Assembly: GCA_047602305.1 (NCBI GenBank)
Contig: JASGHO010000001.1
Coordinates: forward strand, 310,001 to 374,000
DNA length: 64,000 bases
From: Ancrocorticia sp047602305
GTDB taxonomy: Bacteria; Actinomycetota; Actinomycetes; Actinomycetales; Actinomycetaceae
Direction of reading: 5' to 3'
In this document: piece by piece, positions 34,371 to 41,776 of the stretch
Layout of the letters: every line of letters starts with the position of its first letter
Position numbering within the stretch: position 1 is the first letter of the stretch
Notes under the pieces: generated by a model
The model's input: the letters and a program-made list of their open reading frames with translations, nothing else
Database searches by the model: none
Told to the model about the DNA's origin: nothing
Position numbers and translations under genes: made by a program

Positions 34371-34937
34371 TCAGTCTGCTACCTCGATGGCAACCGAACG
34401 TGGGCCGGACCAGCCGCGGAGGGTCGCGACGTCGTCGTCCATCTGCCCGATCCGGACAATGCCCGAGAAGCGAGGGACGTCGCTGTAGTAGAGCACGACT
34501 GATTGGGTTGGCGCGTAGTAACCGATGGTCCCGGCCGGCGCGCTCTCTCCCGCAGGCATGCCCTCCATGGTGAGCGGCGTGGGCGGCTCCGCGAGGACCT
34601 CCTGGCCGCCATAGTCGGAGAAGTCGAGGGTGAGAGGGAGCTGGTCAATCAGCGATTGCGCGGCAGGATTGTCCCACAGCCGTGCGTTGATGACTTCGCT
34701 GCCGATGGTGATTCGAATGGGAGTCTCGCTCATGGTTTCCTCTTTCTGTGCGGGCGTGGGTGTGTTATCTGAAACGGCAGAAGACGGCTGAACGAGCGGT
34801 GGCGCAACGGATGTTGCCGCGGGGGCCGGCTCAGTCGGCTCGTTTGATGTTCCTCCCGCTCCGCAGGAGGTCAGTAGCAATCCTGCGGTGACGGCGGCAA
34901 GAAGTCGGCTGCTGCGGCTGGAAGCATGTTCTGTCAC
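34371..34937 (-). CDS. Lipoprotein with a cyclophilin-like domain
   Basis: A 188-residue protein starting at GTG 34937, which has GGAAAGGA upstream. The signal LLAAVTAGLLLTSC gives lipobox LTSC. A Ser/Thr/Pro-rich spacer is followed by a cyclophilin-like-fold domain (RITIGSEVINARLWDNPAAQSLIDQLPLTLDFSDYGGQE ... IGYYAPTQSVVLYYSD). Bacterial cytosolic versions of this small beta-barrel commonly neighbour aldo/keto reductases and MFS pumps. Here both it and the upstream aldo/keto reductase carry lipoprotein signals, so they should act together outside the membrane. No prolyl-isomerase active site is evident. Confidence 0.82.
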   Translation of the reverse strand: MTEHASSRSSRLLAAVTAGLLLTSCGAGGTSNEPTEPAPAATSVAPPLVQPSSAVSDNTPTPAQKEETMSETPIRITIGSEVINARLWDNPAAQSLIDQLPLTLDFSDYGGQEVLAEPPTPLTMEGMPAGESAPAGTIGYYAPTQSVVLYYSDVPRFSGIVRIGQMDDDVATLRGWSGPRSVAIEVAD

Positions 34938-34974
34938 GACGTAATTCCTTTCCGAGAACAACGTGCGGGTTGTG

Positions 34975-35946
34975 TTAGTACCAGTCGTGCTTCTCGCCCC
35001 TGTCGAGGGCGTTGATCCGGTTCATGTCGTCGTCGGTGAGTTCAAAGCTGAAGAGATCGAGGTTCTCCTCGATGTGCTCGGGATTACTTGATCCCGGAAT
35101 GACGACGACGCCCTTTTGCAGGTTCCATCGCAGGATCACTTGGGCCGAACTCACACCGTGATCCTGTGCGATTGCGGAGATGACGTGATCCCCGAGAAGC
35201 TCCGCGGTATACCCGCGCCCGCCCAAGGGATACCAGCCCTGGACCACGATACCCAGGTCCTGGATGTAGGGGATGACGTCGTTCTCCTGGTAGTAGGGAT
35301 GGATCTCGTTCTGAACCAATGCGGGGACTGTGTCCACCTTGGGAAGGAAATCCTCAAGTTCTTCCACGTACCAGTTCGACAGGCCTATGGAACGAATCTC
35401 ACCGCGGGCAACAGCATCTTCCATCGCTTTGTACGCCTGCACGTCCTCGGAACCCGGATGGTGGAGGAGCATCATGTCGATGTATCCGATATTGAGCTTC
35501 TTCACCGCTTCATCGATGGCGGCTTCTGCATTGCCGAACTGGGTGGGATAGATTTTGGTGATGACGAAGATGTCTTCACGAGGGACGCCGGATTCACGAA
35601 TCGCGCGGCCCACGGCTGCTTCGTTGCGATACATGTAGGCGGTGTCAATCAGCCGTCCACCGGATTGAAGAAGAGCGGTGACCGAATTGAAGCATTCTTC
35701 CTCAGTGAGGCCATAGGTACCCATACCGGCGATCGGCATGTCATAGCCGCTGTTGAGCTGTACGGATCGTGTCTCGAAATTGAATTCTCTCACTGATTCA
35801 CTTCCTCCCGAGTTGGTAGGTGCGCCACGGCCTGTGGCTGCCGGTGTGCTTTTGCGCGGTTGCTCGGCGGTTGTTCCGCAACCCCCGGCAAACAGGGACA
35901 GCGTGAAAACACAGAGCGCGGCGGTGATCGTCTTCCAATGCTTCAT
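34975..35946 (-). CDS. Aldo/keto reductase carrying a lipoprotein signal peptide
   Basis: A 323-residue protein. ATG 35946 follows GGGAG, and the signal AALCVFTLSLFAGGC has lipobox AGGC (Cys23). After a short linker lies a complete AKR barrel: SGYDMPIAGMGTYGL, GRLIDTAYMYRNE (catalytic Asp and Tyr), FVITKIYP (Lys) and MMLLHHPG (His), with the late IPGSSNPEHIEENL nicotinamide-phosphate site. AKRs are normally cytosolic NADPH enzymes, so an exported form is odd. Its C-terminus DRGEKHDWY is normal for the family. It is flanked by the MFS gene and the cyclophilin-like lipoprotein gene in one apparent operon. Confidence 0.87.
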   Translation of the reverse strand: MKHWKTITAALCVFTLSLFAGGCGTTAEQPRKSTPAATGRGAPTNSGGSESVREFNFETRSVQLNSGYDMPIAGMGTYGLTEEECFNSVTALLQSGGRLIDTAYMYRNEAAVGRAIRESGVPREDIFVITKIYPTQFGNAEAAIDEAVKKLNIGYIDMMLLHHPGSEDVQAYKAMEDAVARGEIRSIGLSNWYVEELEDFLPKVDTVPALVQNEIHPYYQENDVIPYIQDLGIVVQGWYPLGGRGYTAELLGDHVISAIAQDHGVSSAQVILRWNLQKGVVVIPGSSNPEHIEENLDLFSFELTDDDMNRINALDRGEKHDWY

Positions 35947-36004
35947 GAGGGCTCCCATTTGAGGCACGTTGGCTCTGCCCGTCGTCGGGCATTTGCCATG
36001 CGCC

Positions 36005-36067
36005 CTATCCAACCTTCGGCATGGTTACGCCGTTGGCAAGGGTGAATGTTTCTGTCTGTACACACAT
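36005..36067 (-). pseudogene. 20-codon aldo/keto reductase N-terminal remnant
   Basis: ATG 36067 has a strong TGAGGAGA site and encodes only twenty residues, ending TFTLANGVTMPKVG before TAG. That string is the start of a cytosolic aldo/keto reductase (usually continuing LGTW). It lies between the MFS stop and the exported AKR gene. I read it as the stub of a cytosolic AKR gene that was replaced or truncated. It might still be translated and couple the operon. Confidence 0.6.
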
Positions 36068-36077
36068 GGTGTTCTCC

Positions 36078-37238
36078 TCAGCGGTCCGGGCGGCGGACCA
36101 GAATGAGAAGCGGAAGGAAGTAGAGGACGGCGATTGCGATACCCACAACAGTTGGGCCGCGAACGCCCAAGGAAGTCTCCAAGGTGGGAGCAGCGATCGC
36201 GGTGCCGATGGCAGTACCCGCGTTGAACATTGAGGTGCACATTGCGGAAGCCAGCGTGGGTGCATCCTTCGCATACCCGACGGCTTGGCCAATAAGGACA
36301 GGATTCGTGGCCATGCCGAAGAGCCCGAGCATTGTCACGAGAATGACGGTGGGGATAGAGATGTGGGAGAAGAAGAAAAGTGCCACGAGGACGAGAAGTG
36401 TGCCGGTAGCGGCACCGAAGTAGAGCACGAATGGGTTGCGATCACCGATTCGTCCACCCACGTAGGAAGCGATCACTGCTCCAATTCCATACGCAACGAG
36501 CACGAGTGGCACGGCGGAACTAGGTAGGCCGGCCCTCTCGGTGAGCAGTGGTGCGATGAAGCTGTAGACCGTCATTGCTGCACCACAGACGATCACACAG
36601 CAGGCGAGAATGAGCAGAACTCGCGGATCGCCCAAGGCTCGGATCTCGGCCTTGAGGGACGGAGGATTCTGAGTTGGTGGATCCTTCGGGATCATTCGAT
36701 ACATCACGAGTGCACCAAGGAGGGACAGAACTGCCAACCCCCAGAATGGTCCGCGCCATCCAATAGCTTGCCCGATGAAAGAACCCAGCGGCACACCGAG
36801 GACGTTGGCGACCATCCCGCCGCCCAGCACAATACCAACGGCTTGGTTACTCCGCGCTGCGCCAGCAGCCTGGGCGGCCACCACGGCAGAAACGGCCCAG
36901 AATCCTCCTGTGGCCAACGCTGTGAGGAAGCGAGCTCCGAGAATCACGGGGAAGTCGCTCGACATGGCCACGATGACGTGGCCCACGGCAAAAACGAGCA
37001 GCGACAGGCTGAGTGCGAGGCGCCGAGACATCTTCAGAGTAAGCGCAGCCATCGCTGGCGTTCCGACGATCATTCCGATGGCGAAAACGGTGATCATCAG
37101 CCCGGTCTGGCCAACTGACTTGCCAAGATCAGTAGCAATCTCAGGAAGGATTCCAGCGACGACGAACTCGGTGGTTCCCATGAGGAACACGCCAGCGGCG
37201 AGAACAAAGATGACGAGGGGAAGCCGATGATTGACCAC
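36078..37238 (-). CDS. MFS transporter, DHA1/AraJ type
   Basis: A 386-residue 12-helix major facilitator. GTG 37238 is preferred because the hydrophobic core starts right after (HRLPLVIFVLAAGVFLMGTTEFVVAGILPEIATDLG, the standard AraJ opening). Longer frames reach past the divergent promoter. Motif-A-like sequence (MAALTLKMSRRLAL) and motif-C glycines are visible. It probably exports small organic molecules. Divergent from the MmyB-type regulator 2 gene, it heads an operon with the AKR remnant, exported AKR and cyclophilin-like lipoprotein. Confidence 0.87.
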   Translation of the reverse strand: MVNHRLPLVIFVLAAGVFLMGTTEFVVAGILPEIATDLGKSVGQTGLMITVFAIGMIVGTPAMAALTLKMSRRLALSLSLLVFAVGHVIVAMSSDFPVILGARFLTALATGGFWAVSAVVAAQAAGAARSNQAVGIVLGGGMVANVLGVPLGSFIGQAIGWRGPFWGLAVLSLLGALVMYRMIPKDPPTQNPPSLKAEIRALGDPRVLLILACCVIVCGAAMTVYSFIAPLLTERAGLPSSAVPLVLVAYGIGAVIASYVGGRIGDRNPFVLYFGAATGTLLVLVALFFFSHISIPTVILVTMLGLFGMATNPVLIGQAVGYAKDAPTLASAMCTSMFNAGTAIGTAIAAPTLETSLGVRGPTVVGIAIAVLYFLPLLILVRRPDR

Positions 37239-37332
37239 GGCTTCTTGAGTGGGTTTCGATGACAAGAGTGGAGAGCTTTCTGTTGAATGGTGGAAAGCGA
37301 TACACCACAAGTCAATCAAGCCTGCTGGCCAT

Positions 37333-37397
37333 ATGGGAGTCCCGGATGATGGTGGTACTGACAGGGACTCCCATTGCTCTTGAGTCAGTCCTATCCT
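37333..37397 (+). promoter_or_regulatory. Shared-motif leaderless promoter of MmyB-type regulator 2, with a second palindrome
   Basis: GTGGTACT (37352-37359), GACA, GGGACTCCC (37364-37372), 19 nt, TATCCT (37392-37397), then the regulator's ATG 7 nt later. Here an additional GGGAGTCCC lies upstream (37335-37343), so ATGGGAGTCCC and GGGACTCCCAT form perfect 11-bp inverted arms. The two palindrome centres are 29 bp apart. The divergent MFS gene starts about 95 nt to the left and could share the site. Confidence 0.75.
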
Positions 37398-37404
37398 TTC
37401 CCAC

Positions 37405-38322
37405 ATGGACAATCGAGAAGAGGTGCGTGAGTTTCTCACGTCGCGTCGGGCGAGGATCACACCGGAAGAAGTTGGATTGCCGAGTGGGACAAGTCGTCGT
37501 GTTAAGGGATTGCGGAGAAGTGAAGTTGCGGCTCTGACCGGAGTGAGCGTTGAGTACTACACGAGGCTGGAACGCGGGGCCATCAGTGGCGCCTCGCCGG
37601 AGGTGCTCGATGGCTTGGCAAAGGCTCTGCATCTCGATTCAGCCGAACGAGCCTACCTCTTTGATCTCGCGCATGCCGTGAGTCCCGTCGCGAGACCGCC
37701 AAAGAGGCGTTCACCGAAGTGCTGGTGCCCCCATCCAGGCCTACAATGGACTCTTGATGCCGTGACAGCAGGTCCTGCGTTTGTGCGCAATGGGCGCATG
37801 GACATCTTGGCATACAACACACTTGCCAGAGCGTTCTACAAGGACACTTTCGATATGCCCGGCGAAACACCAAATATCGCGCGCTTCCAGTTTCTTGACG
37901 ATCGAGCTTTGGCTTTCCACCCGGATTGGGAGATGTTTGCGGAGGTTTCCGTGGCGATTCTGCGCACCGAAGCCGGGCGAGATCCTCACAATAAAGATCT
38001 CCATGACCTCATAGGTGAACTCTCCACACGAAGCACCGATTTTCGTAGGCTCTGGGGAGCCTACAATGTGCGTCACCATGGCGCTGGGTTCAAGACTTTC
38101 CACCACCCTGTGGTAGGGGAGATGACGCTCGCCTACGAAGGGCTCGAAATGGCTGCTGAGCCAGGACTTACCCTAACGATCTACACGGCTGAGCCCGGCT
38201 CGCCGTCGTCAGAACGAATGCAACTTTTGGCTTCATGGGCAGAGACCGAGTACGGGAACCCATCTTGTAACACTGATGTTCGGCAACCGAGCGATCGATA
38301 TGCCGATAAAGGAGAAAAATGA
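37405..38322 (+). CDS. MmyB-type XRE-family transcriptional regulator 2
   Basis: A 305-residue paralogue of the regulator at 32205: same N-terminal HTH (LRRSEVAALTGVSVEYYTRLERGAISGASPEVL) and same C-terminal MmyB-like ligand domain (GPAFVRNGRMDILAYNTLARAFYKDTF ... LTIYTAEPGSPS). No Shine-Dalgarno precedes its ATG, and a shared-motif promoter ends 7 nt upstream. Its stop overlaps the start of a phospho-beta-glucosidase gene by ATGA, so both are expressed together. It probably controls itself and the divergent MFS operon. Confidence 0.93.
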   Translation: MDNREEVREFLTSRRARITPEEVGLPSGTSRRVKGLRRSEVAALTGVSVEYYTRLERGAISGASPEVLDGLAKALHLDSAERAYLFDLAHAVSPVARPPKRRSPKCWCPHPGLQWTLDAVTAGPAFVRNGRMDILAYNTLARAFYKDTFDMPGETPNIARFQFLDDRALAFHPDWEMFAEVSVAILRTEAGRDPHNKDLHDLIGELSTRSTDFRRLWGAYNVRHHGAGFKTFHHPVVGEMTLAYEGLEMAAEPGLTLTIYTAEPGSPSSERMQLLASWAETEYGNPSCNTDVRQPSDRYADKGEK

Positions 38323-39737
38323 AACATTCGAAACTGGCACCATTCCCCGAGAACTTTCTTTGGGCCGCGTCAACCTCTGCTTACCAGGTAGAAGGCGCCG
38401 CAGCCGAGGATGGTAAGGGGCCATCGATCATTGATGCCAAGGACCCGCTTCCCGGGACCGCTTCCTTCGAGGTGGCCAGCGACCATTACCACCGTTACCA
38501 GCAAGATGTTGCACTCTTCAAGGAACTCGGACTCAAGGCGTACCGGTTCTCGATCGCGTGGACCCGTATCATCCCGGATGGCGACGGCGAGGTGAACCCC
38601 AAGGGTCTTGCTTTCTACGATGCCTTGATCGATGAACTCCTGGCAGCCGGAATTGAACCGATCATCACCATGTATCACTTTGATCTGCCGCAGGCCCTGC
38701 AGGAGAAGGGCGGCTGGTCCAATCGCGAGACCATCGAAGCCTTTGTACGGTTTGTCGACGTACTCATTGATGCATTTGGCGAGAAGGTCACATATTGGCT
38801 GACCATCAACGAGGAGAACATGATGGTTCTCTATGGAGCGGCACTCGGCACACTTGACGTAACACCCGGTATTGATCCCAACAAGGATGCCTACCAGCAA
38901 AACCATCACATGCTGTTGGCACAGGCTCGTGCCTTCCGCCTGCTCCACGAGAAGGCTCCGAACGCCCTCGTGGCACCGGCACCGAACATTGCCATCGTGT
39001 ATCCGGCTACCTGCGACCCGCTGGATGTCATTGCTGCTGATGACTTCAATGCGATCCGCAACTGGCTCTATCTCGATGCCGCGGTGTACGGACGATACAA
39101 CTCGACCGTGTGGGCATACCTCAGCGAGCGCGGGTGGGCGCCCACCATCCTTGATGGGGACATGGAGATCCTGAAGGCCGGGAAGCCGGACTTCATTGCC
39201 TTCAACTATTACTCGTCACACACGGTTAAGGCATCGGATCGAGAGCTTCTCGAACCCATTGGAGACCCGGAGGAGGGGGACCAGCAGATCGCCATCTCTG
39301 ATCCGGGAGTCTATGAACCGGCCCCGAATCCTAATCTTCCGCGTAACGCCTTCGGCTGGGAGATCGATCCTGTCGGTTTCCGTGCTACGTTTCGCGCGTT
39401 GTGGGACCGATATCAGCTGCCACTGATCGTCACAGAGAACGGGCTGGGTGCCTTCGATGAGTTGACCGAGGCTGGCGAGGTCCATGATGAATACCGTATC
39501 AATTACCTCGAAGCCCACATCGCACAGATTCAAGAAGCGATCTCCGACGGCGTTGAGGTGCTCGGGTACGCTCCGTGGTCCGCTATTGATCTTGTTTCCA
39601 CCCACCAGGGAATCCGCAAGCGTTATGGCTTCGTGTACGTGGACCGGGACGAGCATGATCTCAAGACCCTCGACCGTTATCGGAAGGATTCCTTTTTCTG
39701 GTACCAGAAGGTGATTGAGGCCAACGGGGCGATCTAG
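38319..39737 (+). CDS. 6-phospho-beta-glucosidase, GH1 (first copy)
   Basis: A 472-residue GH1 enzyme starting FPENFLWAASTSAYQVEGA. The acid/base Glu lies in LTINEENMM and the nucleophile in VTENGLG. The phosphate-recognition triad of 6-phospho-glycosidases is present with exact spacing: Ser, +7 Lys, +9 Tyr in STHQGIRKRYG. The C-terminal DSFFWYQKVIEANG is typical of that subgroup. It should cleave beta-glucoside 6-phosphates delivered by the PTS encoded at 44-46 kb. It starts within the stop of the MmyB-type regulator 2 gene, preceded by AAAGGAGAA. Confidence 0.93.
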   Translation: MKHSKLAPFPENFLWAASTSAYQVEGAAAEDGKGPSIIDAKDPLPGTASFEVASDHYHRYQQDVALFKELGLKAYRFSIAWTRIIPDGDGEVNPKGLAFYDALIDELLAAGIEPIITMYHFDLPQALQEKGGWSNRETIEAFVRFVDVLIDAFGEKVTYWLTINEENMMVLYGAALGTLDVTPGIDPNKDAYQQNHHMLLAQARAFRLLHEKAPNALVAPAPNIAIVYPATCDPLDVIAADDFNAIRNWLYLDAAVYGRYNSTVWAYLSERGWAPTILDGDMEILKAGKPDFIAFNYYSSHTVKASDRELLEPIGDPEEGDQQIAISDPGVYEPAPNPNLPRNAFGWEIDPVGFRATFRALWDRYQLPLIVTENGLGAFDELTEAGEVHDEYRINYLEAHIAQIQEAISDGVEVLGYAPWSAIDLVSTHQGIRKRYGFVYVDRDEHDLKTLDRYRKDSFFWYQKVIEANGAI

Positions 39738-39866
39738 CTCAGCCTCGAAAAGGATGGAGAGGATCCCTTGGTTAGGACGAATCATGTGGTGTCGATATCG
39801 GTACCGAGTCGTCTCTTGACCCATTCTGACATTCAGTTTCTATCCAAGGTGAGTAAAGGAGCTCTC

Positions 39867-41579
39867 ATGGAAGACAAGGAAAACGTTGCCTCTCGGCCCG
39901 ATGAGTGGTGGAAGTCCGCTGTCGTCTATCAGATATATCCGCGTTCGTTTGCGGACAGCAATGGTGATGGGATCGGAGACATCCCCGGTATTACCTCAAA
40001 GCTGGACTATCTCGCCAATCTCGGCGTGGATGTGCTGTGGCTCTCACCAGTCTACCGGTCCCCGCAGAAGGACAACGGCTACGATATCTCTGACTACCAG
40101 GACATTGATCCGTCCTTCGGAACTCTTGAGGACTTAGACCGTCTTCTCAAGGAAGCCCATTCCCGGGGAATGAAACTGGTCATGGACCTCGTTGTCAATC
40201 ACACCTCGGATCAGCACCCTTGGTTTATCGAGGCCCGAGATCCGGCATCTCCAAAGCGTGACTGGTATATCTGGCGTGCTGCAAAAGACGGCTATACACC
40301 CGGTCATCCTGGGGCTGAACCCTGCATTTGGGAAGCCTTCTTCGCACCGTCATCCTGGACGTTCGATCCGAACAGCGGGCAATACTATCTCTCGGTGTTC
40401 AGCCCTTACCAGCCAGACCTCAATTGGGAGAATCCCGAGGTCCGCGAGGCTGTGTACAAGATGATGCGTTGGTGGGTGGACTTTGGAGTAGATGGCTTCC
40501 GCATGGATGTCATCAACTTCATTTCCAAGCCAGATTCTCTAACTACCGGGGCTCCTTTACCAGACGAGATCCTACGCTCCGAACTGCCTAACGGACCGCG
40601 GGTGGACGAGTTCCTGCAGGAAATGAACCGTGCGGTGGGCCTGACAGATAAGAACCTCATCACGGTGGGAGAGATGGCGGGAGCCACGGTTGAGGTGGCA
40701 AGGCGCGCCACGGACGCGAAGCGCCGTGAACTTAACATGGTCTTCACGTTTGAACACATGGAGATCGACGTGATTTCTGGCGGAACAAAGTGGGACTTCG
40801 AGGAACTGTCACTGGCAGCTTTGAAGAATAATCTCGCTCATTGGCAAGACGGTCTTGCAGAAGCGGGATGGAACTCGCTCTATTGGAACAATCATGACCA
40901 GCCGCGCGTGGTGTCGCGCTTTGGCGATGACAGTCCAGAGTTTCGAGTGGCCTCGGCCAAGGCGTTGGCGACAGTACTTCATCTACACAAGGGCACCCCC
41001 TACGTGTACCAGGGTGAAGAGCTTGGGATGACGAATGCGCCCTTCACAGAGATTGAGGACTACGAGGACATCGATTCACTCAACTGGTTTGTGCTTTCCA
41101 AGGAGCGTGGCTTGGATGAAGAGACGATTCTTCATCAGCTATCCGTAAAGAGCCGTGATCACGCTCGTACTCCGGTGCAATGGGATACCTCAGAGAATGC
41201 GGGATTCACGTCTGGTACCCCGTGGTTCGCGGTAAACCCGAACTACGCCGAGATTAACGCGGAAGCTGCCGTGGCTGACTCGGATTCGGTATTCCACCAT
41301 TATCGAAGGCTCATTGCACTGCGTCACTCAGACGAGACGGTACGTGAGGGCCATTTTGAGCTGTTGCTCGCTGACCATCCGCAGATCTGGGCGTTCACCC
41401 GGACACTGGGGGAGCGCACGCTTCTTGTGGTGGCGAACTTCTCCTCGGAGGCTGTCGAACTACCCGCCGAAGATCTGCCGTCATTGGTGGGATCCTCGCT
41501 GGTTTTCGGCAGTCGGTCGCTCGACGGGGTTGTCGTGCTTGAGCCCTGGGAGGCACAGGTCCTAGAGCTCGCCAGGTAG
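39867..41579 (+). CDS. GH13 alpha-glucosidase, oligo-1,6-glucosidase-like
   Basis: A 570-residue GH13 enzyme; ATG 39867 follows AAAGGAG, and an open frame back to 39768 lacks homology. It carries WWKSAVVYQIYPRSFADSNGDGIGD and DLVVNHTSDQHPWF. The catalytic residues are visible in GFRMDVINF (nucleophile), TVGEMAG (acid/base) and NNHDQPR. The calcium-like NGDGIGD loop is intact. The long DWYIWRAAKDG insertion fits oligo-1,6-glucosidases or trehalose-6-phosphate hydrolases rather than the four paralogues at 52-61 kb. It lies 130 nt after the GH1 gene and may have its own promoter (TTGACC near 39817). Confidence 0.92.
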   Translation: MEDKENVASRPDEWWKSAVVYQIYPRSFADSNGDGIGDIPGITSKLDYLANLGVDVLWLSPVYRSPQKDNGYDISDYQDIDPSFGTLEDLDRLLKEAHSRGMKLVMDLVVNHTSDQHPWFIEARDPASPKRDWYIWRAAKDGYTPGHPGAEPCIWEAFFAPSSWTFDPNSGQYYLSVFSPYQPDLNWENPEVREAVYKMMRWWVDFGVDGFRMDVINFISKPDSLTTGAPLPDEILRSELPNGPRVDEFLQEMNRAVGLTDKNLITVGEMAGATVEVARRATDAKRRELNMVFTFEHMEIDVISGGTKWDFEELSLAALKNNLAHWQDGLAEAGWNSLYWNNHDQPRVVSRFGDDSPEFRVASAKALATVLHLHKGTPYVYQGEELGMTNAPFTEIEDYEDIDSLNWFVLSKERGLDEETILHQLSVKSRDHARTPVQWDTSENAGFTSGTPWFAVNPNYAEINAEAAVADSDSVFHHYRRLIALRHSDETVREGHFELLLADHPQIWAFTRTLGERTLLVVANFSSEAVELPAEDLPSLVGSSLVFGSRSLDGVVVLEPWEAQVLELAR

Positions 41580-41590
41580 GTGAACATACG

Positions 41591-41626
41591 CGGGCTGTCG
41601 CGACGGTATCACGGCAGCCCGCCTTT
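41591..41626 (+). terminator. Terminator after the GH13 gene
   Basis: CGGGCTG (41591-41597) pairs with CAGCCCG (41615-41621), extended by CG/CG across one mismatch, and CCTTTCT follows. Confidence 0.75.
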
Positions 41627-41725
41627 CTAACCAAGAGCTGAACTTAGTAGCCGCTTCTTTGAAATTTGAGTCGACGATAGAGTCTATTCCCGCGTTCGGC
41701 GGCCATGCGTTGCCGAGAAGCTTTC

Positions 41726-41775
41726 ACGAGGGTGGGGTCGAGTCCAGAAGCATCTGGACTCGACCCCACCCTCGT
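41726..41775. terminator. 23-bp perfect stem-loop at the 3' end of the LicR-like gene
   Basis: Positions 41726-41748 pair without mismatch with 41753-41775 around the four-base loop AGCA. The stem starts two bases beyond the TGA of the minus-strand regulator gene. It lacks a U-run on either side. It probably terminates or stabilises the regulator mRNA. Its length and perfection are unusual. Confidence 0.7.
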
Positions 41776-41776
41776 A

